Positions 51,363-60,038 of a stretch of DNA of 64,000 nucleotides are shown piece by piece. This DNA is from Sandaracinus amylolyticus. Its GTDB lineage: Bacteria; Myxococcota_A; Polyangia; Polyangiales; Sandaracinaceae. How positions within the stretch are numbered: position 1 is the stretch's first letter; every line of letters starts with the position of its first letter. The notes under the pieces were generated by a model. It was not told where the DNA came from. It did no database searches and saw only the letters and a program-made list of their open reading frames with translations. Position numbers and translations under genes: made by a program. The stretch is taken from positions 5,146,001 to 5,210,000 of the forward strand of contig NZ_CP011125.1 in assembly GCF_000737325.1 (NCBI RefSeq), in the 5' to 3' direction.

Positions 51363-52445
51363 TCACTCGTCGAAGCAGCCGCGCGCCGCCGCGTAGCTCG
51401 TCCCGCGGCAGAACCCGTCGTGATAGACGACGTCGGTGGCGCTGCTCGCCGCGCGATAGAGCCCGTGCTGGACCCAGACGCCGCTCACCCAGCCGTCGCC
51501 CCAGCGCTGCGCGTAGCCCTCGTGGATCCGCCCTTGGTCGGTCGACCACTGCAGCGTCGGCACGTCGCGCACCGCGAGCACCGACTCGAACTCCGCCTCG
51601 CCCTCGAGCCGGTGCCACACCTCGACGCTCCCGCTCGTGTCCGCGCGGAAGTCGATGCGCACGATGAAGTCGTGCCAGCGCCCCGGCGAGAGCGCGTCGA
51701 GCACGCGATGGCTCTCCTCGTACTCGGCGGGCCACCAGCTGTCGATGTTCCCCGAGCTGAACACGAGGTCGAGCTCGTTCGCGCCCGCGTCGAACGCGAG
51801 CGGCGGCGAGATGTCCGTGTGCGCGTGCCACTGCATCACGATCCCCCAGCGCTCCGGCGCTCGCCATCCCTCGGGGAACAGCGTCGACCACGCGTAGTAG
51901 AAGGTGTCGCCCTCGCGCTCGCGCCGATAGTCCCAGAGGTGCACCTCGGCGCGCTCGCCGCTCGTCGTGCGATAGCGATCGCCCGGGCGCACCTGGAAGC
52001 GCGCGGCGTAGCGCCCCTGCCGCACGACGTCGCTCACCACCTGGATCTGCGCGTCGGGATCACGGCCGAGCGGGCCGTCCCACTGCGTGCGGTCGCCGGT
52101 CTCCCAGTCCGCCACGAGATCGGGCGCGGCCTCGCACGCCGCGTCGGTGCCGCAGTCCTCGTCGGCGCAGTCGATCCGTCCGTCGCCGTCCTCGTCGTCG
52201 CCTCCGGTGCAGCGCTCGATCGGATCGGGCGCGTCCGCGTCGATGTCGCGCGCACCGCCGTCGGGATCGAGCGCCGCGTCGGACTCGCGCGCGCCCCCAT
52301 CGCTGCGCTGCGCATCGGGCGCGGTCGCGGCATCGAGCGCGCGCGCGGCGTCGGGCGACACCGCCTCGCGAGCCGGCGCACAGGCGGTGGAGATCACGAG
52401 CGCGACGACGGCGACGAGCACGCGCGAGTGCCGGGTGTGCATCAC
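51363..52445 (-). CDS. Polysaccharide-lyase-like lipoprotein with a calcium-loop linker
   Basis: The 360-residue precursor has a lipobox ISTAC, an Ala/Asp-rich spacer and a DEDGDGRIDCADEDCGTDAAC loop, the D-rich cysteine motif common in myxobacterial lipoproteins. The C-terminal 240 residues resemble the Polysacc_lyase fold (heparin lyase I/PL20-like): GERAEVHLWDY, YAWSTLFPEGW, WGIVMQWHAH, WHDFIVRIDFRAD, GLYRAAS. It would bind or cleave an acidic polysaccharide at the cell surface. I could not confirm a catalytic set. Confidence 0.72.
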   Translation of the reverse strand: MMHTRHSRVLVAVVALVISTACAPAREAVSPDAARALDAATAPDAQRSDGGARESDAALDPDGGARDIDADAPDPIERCTGGDDEDGDGRIDCADEDCGTDAACEAAPDLVADWETGDRTQWDGPLGRDPDAQIQVVSDVVRQGRYAARFQVRPGDRYRTTSGERAEVHLWDYRREREGDTFYYAWSTLFPEGWRAPERWGIVMQWHAHTDISPPLAFDAGANELDLVFSSGNIDSWWPAEYEESHRVLDALSPGRWHDFIVRIDFRADTSGSVEVWHRLEGEAEFESVLAVRDVPTLQWSTDQGRIHEGYAQRWGDGWVSGVWVQHGLYRAASSATDVVYHDGFCRGTSYAAARGCFDE

Positions 52446-52548
52446 CCAGCTCTAGCGAGCGCCGGCGCGCATCTCCCTTACGCTCGCTGCGCGCATCGTC
52501 GCCGCGCGCGTGCGATGCTCCGCTTCCCTCGCACAGGAGAGAGCTCGC

Positions 52549-55152
52549 ATGTTCGTCGATCGCGCCGTCGGCATCGATCTCGGCACGACCAACTCGGAGA
52601 TCGCGCTGCTCGAGCCCAGCGAGCGCGAGATCCTCGTCTACGCCGATCGCTTCGGGCGGCGCACCGTGCCCTCCGCGGTCGCGTGGGACCCGAAGGCGCA
52701 GGCGTTCGTCGTCGGTCGCGCGGCGCGCGCGCGGCGCGGTCAGACCCCGGGCCCCATCGAGTCCATCAAGCGGCGCATGGGCCAGGCGGTGAAGGTCGCG
52801 GTCGGCCCGCACGAGCTCACGCCCGAGGAGATCTCGTCGAAGATCCTCGCCGAGCTGCGCGAGCGCATGCGCGAGGATCTCCAGGCGCGCTCGGGCGACG
52901 TCGAGGTGCGGATCGCGCGCGCCGTGATCACCGTGCCCGCGTACTTCGACGCGCCGCAGGTCGAGGCCACGCGTCGCGCCGGCGAGCTCGCGGGGCTCGA
53001 GGTCGCAGCCGTGCTCCAGGAGCCGACCGCCGCCGCCATCTATCACACGTGGAAGAGCCAGCTCGGCGACGGGACGGGGGGTCGACAGGGGGGGCGCGCA
53101 GCCCCCCCGGGGGGAAACTTCCTCGTCTACGACCTCGGCGGCGGGACCTTCGACGTCTCGGTGCTGCGCTGCCTCGGCGGCGAGTACCAGGTGCTCGCGA
53201 TCGACGGCGACAACTTCCTCGGCGGCGACGACTTCGATCGCCGCTTCGCGGAGCGGCTGCGCCGCATGCTCGTCGACAAGGGCTACGCGCTCGAGCTCGA
53301 CGTGCGCGGCAGCGCCGAGGACGCCGCGCGCTTCGCGCGGCTCGTGCACGTCGCGCAGGAGGTCAAGGAGTCGCTCTCGACGAGCGACGTCGTGCACCTC
53401 TCGAAGACCGACGTGCTGATCGATCAGGCGGGCGAGCCCGTGTCGATCGAGATGGAGCTCGGGCGCGCCGAGCACGAAGAGGCGATCCGCGATCTCGTCG
53501 AGACCACCATCGCGTGCTGCGAGCGCGCGCTCGCGCGCAGCAAGGAGGTCGCGGGCGTCGGCCTCGCGGACGTCGATCACGTCGTGCTCGTCGGCGGCTC
53601 CACGCGGGTGCCGATGGTCGTGCGTCGCGTCACCGAGGCGCTGTGCTCCGGCAAGAGCAAGTGCGTCCAGCCGCTGCAGGACCAGGTCGACACCTGCGTC
53701 GCGCTCGGCGCGGCGGTGCACGCGGCGCAGCTCGGCGGGCTGCGCATCGGCGACGACGCGATGCAGGCGCGCTTCACGACGCCGCTGGTCGGGCGCGGCG
53801 AGCGACTCCGGGTCGGGCTCGAGCTCGAGCGCGCGCCGGAGGGCACCGCGGAGCTCGGCGTGGTGAGCGCGGATGGATCGGAGCTCGGACGCGCGGAGCT
53901 CGCGAGCGTGCCCGCCGCGGTGCGCGTCGAGTGCGCGCTCGGCGGCGAGGAGGAGAACGCCGCGCGCGTCGAGGCGCGCGACGCGTCGGGCCGCGCGCTC
54001 GCGTCGCTGCCCTTCGCGCTCTATCGCGGCGAGCTCAAGCCGCGCGCGAGCGCGCTCAGCCAGCCCTCGGTCGTCGCGAAGGACATCGCGCTCGAGGTGC
54101 TGCGCGCCGGGCGCCGCGAGCGGAAGGTGCTGATCCCGCGCGGCTCGGGCCTGCCGCTCTCGACCACGCACGAGCTCGCGACGTCGGATCGCAGCGGCGC
54201 GGTGGTGCTGCGCCTCCTCCAGAACCGGCTTCCGATCAAGACCCTGATGCTCGAGGTGCCCGCGGATCTGCCGGTGGGCACGCCGGTGACGCTCGAGCTC
54301 AAGTGCGACGAAGCGATGCGGCTCGAGGCGCGCGCCGAGGTCGCCGGGCGCGAGCTCTGGGCGCGCGTCGAGCCCGCGGCCGCGACGCCGGCGAGCGCCG
54401 AGGAGATCGAAGCGCTGCTCGCGGAGAGCGAGGAGGTCGCGCGCGGTCTGTGGGGACGCGACGCGCACGCGTTCCGCCGCGAGGCCGAGCCGCTCTCCGC
54501 CGGGCTGCGCGAGGTGGTGGGCACCGATCCCGACAAGCTCTCCGCGCTCGCGACGCAGCTGCGCCACCTGATCGACGAGTTCAAGACCGCCGGAGGTGGC
54601 GAGCTGTCGCCGCCGCTCCACCGGTTCGAGCACGTGCTCGACGCGCTGCGCCGCACCGTCTACCGCGCGCAGGGCGCGCTGCTCGGGATGGACGCGACGA
54701 CGTGGGAGCGCCGGATCGAGGATCTCGACGCGCGCGGCCGCGCCGCGTGGGACACGAGCGACGCGGTCGCGTGGCGCCGCGTCTACAACGAGACGCAGGC
54801 GCTGCTCGAGACCGCGCAGACGCAGGAGCTCGGCGCGCAGCGGCTCGACGATCCGACGTACCTCGCGCGGCGGGTCGCGGGGCTGGTCGCGTGGAGCGTC
54901 GCGATCGAGCGCTCGCTGAGCGACTTCGTTCCGTCGCGCGCCGACGAGGTGCGCGGGCTGCAGCTCGCGGAGCGCGATCGGCTGATGGGCGCGCTGCGCA
55001 CGAAGGTGCGCGAGCCCCTCGAGAAGCTCGGCGAGACGAAGGGCGCGCAGGACACGCGGCGCGCCCTCGACGGGATCGCGTCGGAGCTCGAGCGCATCGA
55101 GAACGCGGTCGAGCGCCTGCCGTCGATCGGGGTGGTGACCGAGCGGCGCTGA
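52549..55152 (+). CDS. Hsp70/DnaK-like chaperone with a divergent C-terminus
   Basis: The 867-residue protein has the Hsp70 nucleotide fold: GIDLGTTNS (8-16), [22 protein letters not shown] (194-206) and [12 protein letters not shown]. Between the first two lobes, at about 172-189, lies an added Gly/Arg/Pro stretch encoded by G and C runs. The substrate region is recognisable only in parts, and the last 250 residues are helical and unlike DnaK. AGGAGAGAG before ATG 52549 fixes the start over an earlier ATG. No dnaJ or grpE is next to it. Confidence 0.9.
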   Translation: MFVDRAVGIDLGTTNSEIALLEPSEREILVYADRFGRRTVPSAVAWDPKAQAFVVGRAARARRGQTPGPIESIKRRMGQAVKVAVGPHELTPEEISSKILAELRERMREDLQARSGDVEVRIARAVITVPAYFDAPQVEATRRAGELAGLEVAAVLQEPTAAAIYHTWKSQLGDGTGGRQGGRAAPPGGNFLVYDLGGGTFDVSVLRCLGGEYQVLAIDGDNFLGGDDFDRRFAERLRRMLVDKGYALELDVRGSAEDAARFARLVHVAQEVKESLSTSDVVHLSKTDVLIDQAGEPVSIEMELGRAEHEEAIRDLVETTIACCERALARSKEVAGVGLADVDHVVLVGGSTRVPMVVRRVTEALCSGKSKCVQPLQDQVDTCVALGAAVHAAQLGGLRIGDDAMQARFTTPLVGRGERLRVGLELERAPEGTAELGVVSADGSELGRAELASVPAAVRVECALGGEEENAARVEARDASGRALASLPFALYRGELKPRASALSQPSVVAKDIALEVLRAGRRERKVLIPRGSGLPLSTTHELATSDRSGAVVLRLLQNRLPIKTLMLEVPADLPVGTPVTLELKCDEAMRLEARAEVAGRELWARVEPAAATPASAEEIEALLAESEEVARGLWGRDAHAFRREAEPLSAGLREVVGTDPDKLSALATQLRHLIDEFKTAGGGELSPPLHRFEHVLDALRRTVYRAQGALLGMDATTWERRIEDLDARGRAAWDTSDAVAWRRVYNETQALLETAQTQELGAQRLDDPTYLARRVAGLVAWSVAIERSLSDFVPSRADEVRGLQLAERDRLMGALRTKVREPLEKLGETKGAQDTRRALDGIASELERIENAVERLPSIGVVTERR
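53071..53117 (+). repeat. Homopolymer-rich insert within the Hsp70 gene
   Basis: Runs of six and seven G, then seven C and six G, occur within 47 bases. The G7 and C7 runs are complementary and flank CGCGCA, making a hairpin. The insert keeps the reading frame and encodes a Gly/Arg/Pro loop absent from normal Hsp70 at this place. Confidence 0.8.
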
Positions 55153-55703
55153 GACGCGCGCGGACGCTGCGCGCGCCGTCGCAACCACCGCCCGACCCGT
55201 CGCAAAGACCGTCCCGCTCGCGCCGACGCCGCCCGAGCTGTCGCCGACGCCGCTGTCCTGTGCCCGACGCCGCGCGAGCTGTCCCCGACACCGCTGTCCT
55301 GTGCCTGACGCCGCGCGAGCCGTCGCCGACGCCGCTGTCCTGTGCCCGACGCCGCGCGAGCTGTCGCCGACGCCGCTGTCCTGTGCCCGACGCCGCGCGA
55401 GCTGTCGCCGACGCCGCTGTCCTGTGCCCGACGCCGCGCGAGCTGTCGCCGACGCCGCCGTCCTGTGCCCGACGCCGCGCGACCTGTCGCCGACGCCGCT
55501 GTCCTGTGCCCGACGCCGCGCGAGCTGTCGCCGACGCCGCTGTCCTGTCCCCGACGCCGCGCGAGCTGTCGCCGACGCCGATTTCGTGTCCCCGACGCCG
55601 ATTTCCTGTCCCCGACGCCGATTTCCTGTGCCCGACGCCGCGCGACCTGTCCGCGACACCGAACACCCTGTGCCCGGCGCCGCGCTTCCTGCGCCGCCGG
55701 GCG
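55153..55703. other. Repeat-filled junction between convergent genes
   Basis: The 551-base gap between Hsp70 and the Sel1 gene is occupied from about 55220 to 55690 by the tandem array. The first 70 bases are Arg-codon-like G+C-rich sequence without a gene. I support no coding frame here, although frames stay open. Confidence 0.65.
55220..55690. repeat. Tandem 41-base array built from 20/21-base half units
   Basis: The word GCTGTCC recurs at 55252, 55293, 55334, 55375, 55416, (55457), 55498 and 55539, exactly 41 bases apart. Each unit consists of a 21-base half (CCGACGCCGCTGTCCTGTGC type) and a 20-base half (CCGACGCCGCGCGAGCTGTC type) with a shared core CCGACGCCG and end CTGTC. From 55570 on the array switches to half units with GATTTC. 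It lies between convergent genes. Confidence 0.95.
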
Positions 55704-57533
55704 TCAGCGCGCGCCGGGGCGCTCGCACGCTGCCGCGTAGCCGCCGGCGCACGCGCGGCGGAACAGCTCGGTCGCGAGCCGCGCGTCGCGCGCGACGCCG
55801 GTGCCGCTCTCGTACAGCGCGCCGAGGTTGCTGCACGCGAGCGCGTGGCCCGCGTCGCACGCCTGGCGGAACAGCACCGCGCCCTGCGCCGGCGCGCGGG
55901 TGACGCCCTCCCCGCGCACGTAGAGCGCGCCGAGGCTCGTGCATCCGGGCGCGACGCCGCCGTCGCACGCGCGCTGGTAGAGGCGCGCCGCGGCGCCGAC
56001 GTCGGCGGCCGTCGCGAGGCCGCGCTCGCGCAGGTACCCGAGCGCGTTGCAGCCGCGCAGATCGCCGCCGTCGCACGCGCGCGTGAAGAGCTCGAGCGCG
56101 CGCCGATCGTCCTGCGCCACCCCGGTGCCGTGGCGGTGCGCGAGGCCGAGCAGCGTGCAGCCGTAGAGCTCGTCGCCGTCGCAGGCGCGGGTGTACAGCG
56201 CGATCGCGCGCGTGAGGTCGCGGGTGACGCCGCGACCGTCCTCGTGCAGCGCGCCGAGGTTCGCGCAGCCGAGCAGATCACCGCCGTCGCACGCGCGACC
56301 GTAGAGCTCGGCGGCGCGCGCGGCGTCGGCGGGCACGCCGCGCCCGCGCTCGAGCATCCAGCCGAGGTTCGCGCAGCCGTAGAGATCGCCCTCGTCGCAC
56401 GCGCGGCGGAAGAGGCGCACCGCCTCCGCGGGATCGCGCGCGACGCCGCGACCGTCGTCGTGCATGCGACCGAGGTGGATGCAGCCGAGGCGCTCGTGGC
56501 GCTGGCAGGCGTCGCGGAAGAGGCGCGCCGCGGCCTCGAGATCGCGGGTCGCGCCGCGCCCTTCTTCGCGCAGCAGGCCGAGGCTGACGCAGCCCAGGCC
56601 ATCGCCGCCGCGGCACGCACGATCGTAGAGCGCGGCGGCGCGCGTCGGATCGGCGGGGATGCCGGCGCCCTCGTCGTGCAGGCGTCCGAGGTTCACGCAG
56701 CCGACGAGCTCGCCGCCCTCGCACGCGCGCTCGAAGAACGGCGCGGCCTGGGCGCCGCCGCGCGCCTCCTCGAGCAACAACCCGAGGTCGTTGCACGCAG
56801 GCGCGCGCTCCGCGTCGCAGGCGCGGCGGAGGGAGCGCTCGGCGCGGCGGGGATCGGCGGGGACGCCCTGCCCTTCGCGCAGCATCGCGCCGAGCTGCTC
56901 GCAGCCGGCGGCGTCGTCCTGATCGCACGCGAGCTCGTAGAGCTCGAGCGCGCGGGCGGCGTCGCGGGCCACGCCGCGCCCTTCGGCGTGCATCCACCCG
57001 AGCAGCGTGCACGCGGGCGCGTCGTTCAGCGCGCAGCCCATCTCGAGCAGCGCGGCGGACTCGCGCAGCTCGCGCGCGCCGCTGCTGCCCGAGAGCATGC
57101 GGCCGACGTGGGTGCACGACGCGCCGTGGCCCTGGCGACAGCCGCGCTCGTAGAACCCGCGAGCGCGCGTGAAGTCCGCCTCGCGACCGATGCCGCGCTC
57201 GATGATGCGCCCGAGATCGAAGCACGCCTGCGCGTCGCCGGCCTCGCACGCGGTCTGGAACTGCACGCGCGCCTGCGCGGGATCCTGGGGCACGCCGACG
57301 CCCAGGAGCTGCATCGCGCCGAGGCGGCGACACGACTCGGCGTGGCGGCTCGCGCAGCCGCGGCGGTAGAGATCGGCGGCGCGCGCGAGGTCGCGAGCGA
57401 CGCCGGTGCCCTCCTCGTACGCGCGGCCCGCGGTGGCGCACGCGTCGGGATCCTCGGGGCTGCAGGCGTCGGGCGCCTGCGCGCGCACGAGCGATGGGAC
57501 GAGAAGGAGAAGGAAGAGGACGGCGACGCGCAC
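55704..57533 (-). CDS. Secreted cysteine-rich Sel1-repeat protein
   Basis: The 609-residue precursor has a signal peptide (VLFLLLLVPSLVRAQ) and about 15 Sel1 repeats of 36 residues. Each carries two cysteines, as in RACDGGDLLGCANLGALHE followed by GRGV and RDLTRAIALYTRAC. Such paired cysteines form a disulfide per repeat in the Helicobacter Hcp family, so this should be a rigid extracytoplasmic solenoid. The last residues are ACERPGAR. GTG 57533 starts it; the gene follows another minus-strand gene after 16 bases. Confidence 0.9.
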   Translation of the reverse strand: MRVAVLFLLLLVPSLVRAQAPDACSPEDPDACATAGRAYEEGTGVARDLARAADLYRRGCASRHAESCRRLGAMQLLGVGVPQDPAQARVQFQTACEAGDAQACFDLGRIIERGIGREADFTRARGFYERGCRQGHGASCTHVGRMLSGSSGARELRESAALLEMGCALNDAPACTLLGWMHAEGRGVARDAARALELYELACDQDDAAGCEQLGAMLREGQGVPADPRRAERSLRRACDAERAPACNDLGLLLEEARGGAQAAPFFERACEGGELVGCVNLGRLHDEGAGIPADPTRAAALYDRACRGGDGLGCVSLGLLREEGRGATRDLEAAARLFRDACQRHERLGCIHLGRMHDDGRGVARDPAEAVRLFRRACDEGDLYGCANLGWMLERGRGVPADAARAAELYGRACDGGDLLGCANLGALHEDGRGVTRDLTRAIALYTRACDGDELYGCTLLGLAHRHGTGVAQDDRRALELFTRACDGGDLRGCNALGYLRERGLATAADVGAAARLYQRACDGGVAPGCTSLGALYVRGEGVTRAPAQGAVLFRQACDAGHALACSNLGALYESGTGVARDARLATELFRRACAGGYAAACERPGAR

Positions 57534-57549
57534 GCTCGAAGGGTACCGC

Positions 57550-58932
57550 TCACCCACGCGCGGCGCGCGCCTCGAGGAGGTGCTCGCGTGCGTCGTCGCG
57601 GCGACCTTCGCTCCACGCGCGCCATCCCGCGCGGACCAGGGCCTCGATGCGGCGCTCCTTCGCGCCGGGCTCGCGCTGCTCGTGGGCGCGCGCCATCGCG
57701 CGGAGCGCGAGCGTCTCGGCGCCGGCGTGCTCGAGGTGCGACGCGATGTGCAAGAAGCCGCGCGGCGGCGTGCCGCGCGTCGCGAGCAGCGCCTCGGCCA
57801 GCGCGATCGCGTCGGGGCGGGTCGCGGGACGCGCGAGCGCGCACCACGCGGCGGTCCACGCCGCGGGCTCACCGTCGCCGACCCCGATCGCGCGGAGCTC
57901 GCGCACCCGATCGCGCGCGTCGTCGTCACGGCCGGCGCGCAGCGATGCGATCACCGCGAGCGCGCACCACGTGCCCGCGTCGCGCGAAGGCCGCGGGCCC
58001 ACCGCGCCGCCGCTCAGCACGGCGCGCGCGCGCTCGAGCTGGGCGCGCGTCGTGTCGTCGACCGCGGCGGCGCGCACCAGGGCGGCGCTGCGCGCGGCGT
58101 CGTCGGTGTCCACCGTCGCGGCGATCGCGTCGAGCGTGGCGAGCACACGGGCGCGCTCGTGTGGGTCGGGCCACTTCGCGGCCGCGCTGCGCACGCGCTC
58201 GAGCTCGACGCCGGTGAGCGCCGCGCCCGACTCGTCGGCGTGGGCGCACGCGGCGCGGATCGCGGCGCGCGCGATCGTCTCGTCGCGCTGCGACGCGAGC
58301 TCGACCAGCGCGTCGAGCCCGCGCACCCGCGCGTACCGCCCCGTCTCGCCGAGGCGCGCGATCGCGAGCACGAGGCGCTCGCGCGCGCCGGCGTCGTCCT
58401 CGGGGATCGACGAGGCCACGCGCGCCGCGTCGAGCTTGCGGCCCGACTGCCGCGCGAGGAGGCGCGCGAGCTCGACGCGCGCCGCGCGCGCACGGCGTGG
58501 ATCTCCGGCGCGCTCGGCCTCGCTCGCGGCGGAGCGCCAGTCCGCCGCGGCGTCGTCGAGCGCGCCGCTCTGCTCGTGCACCACGGCGCGGAGCGCGCGG
58601 GAGAGCGGGTGATCGCGGCGGAGCACCTCGGCGTCGGCGAGCACGCGCGCGAGCGGCTTCGAGGTGCGGAGCAGCGACGCGATCACCGGGGCGACGTCGG
58701 CGGTGCGCGCGCCGACGTGCTCGACGGCCCACCACGTCGCGAGCGACTCGAGCGCGTCCGCGTCGCCGACCTCGGCCGCGCACTCGAGCGCGACGACGAT
58801 CGCGGCGGCGCGCGCGGGGCTCGGATCGCTGCTCGCGATCATCGGCGAGAGCACGCGCAGCGCGCCGCGCGCGCCGAGGCGTGTGCGGAGCGAGCGCGCC
58901 GCGCCGAGGCCGAGATCCGAGAGCAGGCCCAT
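57550..58932 (-). CDS. Hypothetical helical-repeat protein upstream of the Sel1 gene
   Basis: A 460-residue soluble protein of unknown family. The chain is helical with TPR- or HEAT-like pairs ([63 protein letters not shown]) and a few cysteines. No signal peptide is visible, unlike its neighbour. The short spacing to the Sel1 gene implies co-transcription. Function not recognised. Confidence 0.62.
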   Translation of the reverse strand: MGLLSDLGLGAARSLRTRLGARGALRVLSPMIASSDPSPARAAAIVVALECAAEVGDADALESLATWWAVEHVGARTADVAPVIASLLRTSKPLARVLADAEVLRRDHPLSRALRAVVHEQSGALDDAAADWRSAASEAERAGDPRRARAARVELARLLARQSGRKLDAARVASSIPEDDAGARERLVLAIARLGETGRYARVRGLDALVELASQRDETIARAAIRAACAHADESGAALTGVELERVRSAAAKWPDPHERARVLATLDAIAATVDTDDAARSAALVRAAAVDDTTRAQLERARAVLSGGAVGPRPSRDAGTWCALAVIASLRAGRDDDARDRVRELRAIGVGDGEPAAWTAAWCALARPATRPDAIALAEALLATRGTPPRGFLHIASHLEHAGAETLALRAMARAHEQREPGAKERRIEALVRAGWRAWSEGRRDDAREHLLEARAARG

Positions 58933-58996
58933 CCGACGCGCGAAGGTACACGACCGGACGCGGTGCTATGACAGCCCTCTTCCCCACCGCCGCTCG

Positions 58997-60034
58997 ATGC
59001 GCGCCGTCACGCACCGCTACGAGGACCCTCTCGACCGTGTCTGGATCACCTGCGCCGAGCGCATCGGCCTGCGCGTGGTGCGGCTCGAGGGCGCGTACGC
59101 GACGACCGACGGGCGCGGCACGCTGGCGATCGCGACGCCGCCCGAGCTCGATGCCGACGACTCGCTCGCGCAGATGATCTTCCACGAGCTCTGCCACTCG
59201 CTGGTGCAGGGCCCCGAGTCGTTCGAGCAGCCCGACTGGGGGCTCGACAACGAGAGCGACCGCGACGTGGTGCGCGAGCACGCGTGCCTGCGCCTGCAGG
59301 CGCTGCTCACGCGGCCGCTCGGGCTCGCGGGCGTGCTCGCGCCGACGACGGACTTCCGGCTGTTCTGGGACGCGCTGGGGCCCGACCCGCTCGCGCCCCA
59401 AGACGACCCCTCGGTGCCGCTCGCGCGGCTCGCGTCGGTGCGCAGCACGCAGCGGCCGTGGGCGCCGCACCTGCTCGAGGCGCTGCACGCGACGGCGGCG
59501 ATCGCGCATGCGACCGCGGCGCACGGCGCGCACGCGCCGGGCTCGTCGTGGTCGCGGGTCGAGCCGGCGCGACCGCGGCATCCGACGACCGAGCTCCCGC
59601 TGGCAGCCGCGGGGACGCCGGGCGAGCACGAGACCTGTGGGACCTGCGCGTGGGCGGCGCGTCACGGCACCGGCAGGCGCTGTCTGCAGGCCGAGCGTCC
59701 CACGCGCGCGTCGTCATCGGCGTGCGAGCGCTGGGAGCTCGCGACGCTCGACTGCCAGGCATGCGGCGCGTGCTGCCGCGAGGCGTTCGACACGCTGCTG
59801 CTGCACGGGCGCGAGCGCGTCGCGCGACGCCACCCCGAGCTCGTGGTGGTGCGCGACGACGTGCTCGAGATCCCGCGCCCCGGCGGGCGCTGCCCGGCGC
59901 TCGAGGGCGACGGCAGCGAGCGCGCGCGCTACGCGTGTCGCGTGTACGACGATCGGCCGCGCACGTGTCGCGACTTCACGGTCGGCAGCGCGAACTGCCT
60001 GCTCGCGCGGCGGCGCGTGGGGCTCGCGCGGTAG
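58997..60034 (+). CDS. Fusion of an HExxH metallopeptidase-like domain and a YkgJ-type cysteine domain
   Basis: The N-terminal 110 residues contain FHELCHSLV (an HExxH zinc motif, starting at about residue 60) and a downstream DNESDRDVVREHAC that could supply the third ligand. A middle part has CGTCAWAARHGTGRRC. The C-terminal 95 residues follow the YkgJ/UPF0153 pattern: DCQACGACCREAF, a Pro-Gly-Gly-Arg-Cys turn and YACRVYDDRPRTCRDF, then NCLLAR, all likely metal or cluster ligands. Length 345 residues, cytoplasmic. I know neither domain in this combination. Confidence 0.8.
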   Translation: MRAVTHRYEDPLDRVWITCAERIGLRVVRLEGAYATTDGRGTLAIATPPELDADDSLAQMIFHELCHSLVQGPESFEQPDWGLDNESDRDVVREHACLRLQALLTRPLGLAGVLAPTTDFRLFWDALGPDPLAPQDDPSVPLARLASVRSTQRPWAPHLLEALHATAAIAHATAAHGAHAPGSSWSRVEPARPRHPTTELPLAAAGTPGEHETCGTCAWAARHGTGRRCLQAERPTRASSSACERWELATLDCQACGACCREAFDTLLLHGRERVARRHPELVVVRDDVLEIPRPGGRCPALEGDGSERARYACRVYDDRPRTCRDFTVGSANCLLARRRVGLAR

Positions 60035-60038
60035 CGCG

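Noticed and set aside
55220-55690. CRISPR-like array
   Set aside because: There are no unique spacers between repeats; the whole unit is repeated and degrades gradually. No cas gene is in the window.
51420-58217. A plus-strand open frame of 2265 codons
   Set aside because: It crosses the lipoprotein, Hsp70, repeat array and Sel1 gene in another phase. It is a composition effect in very high G+C sequence; the translated product is Arg/Ala-rich and lacks any domain.
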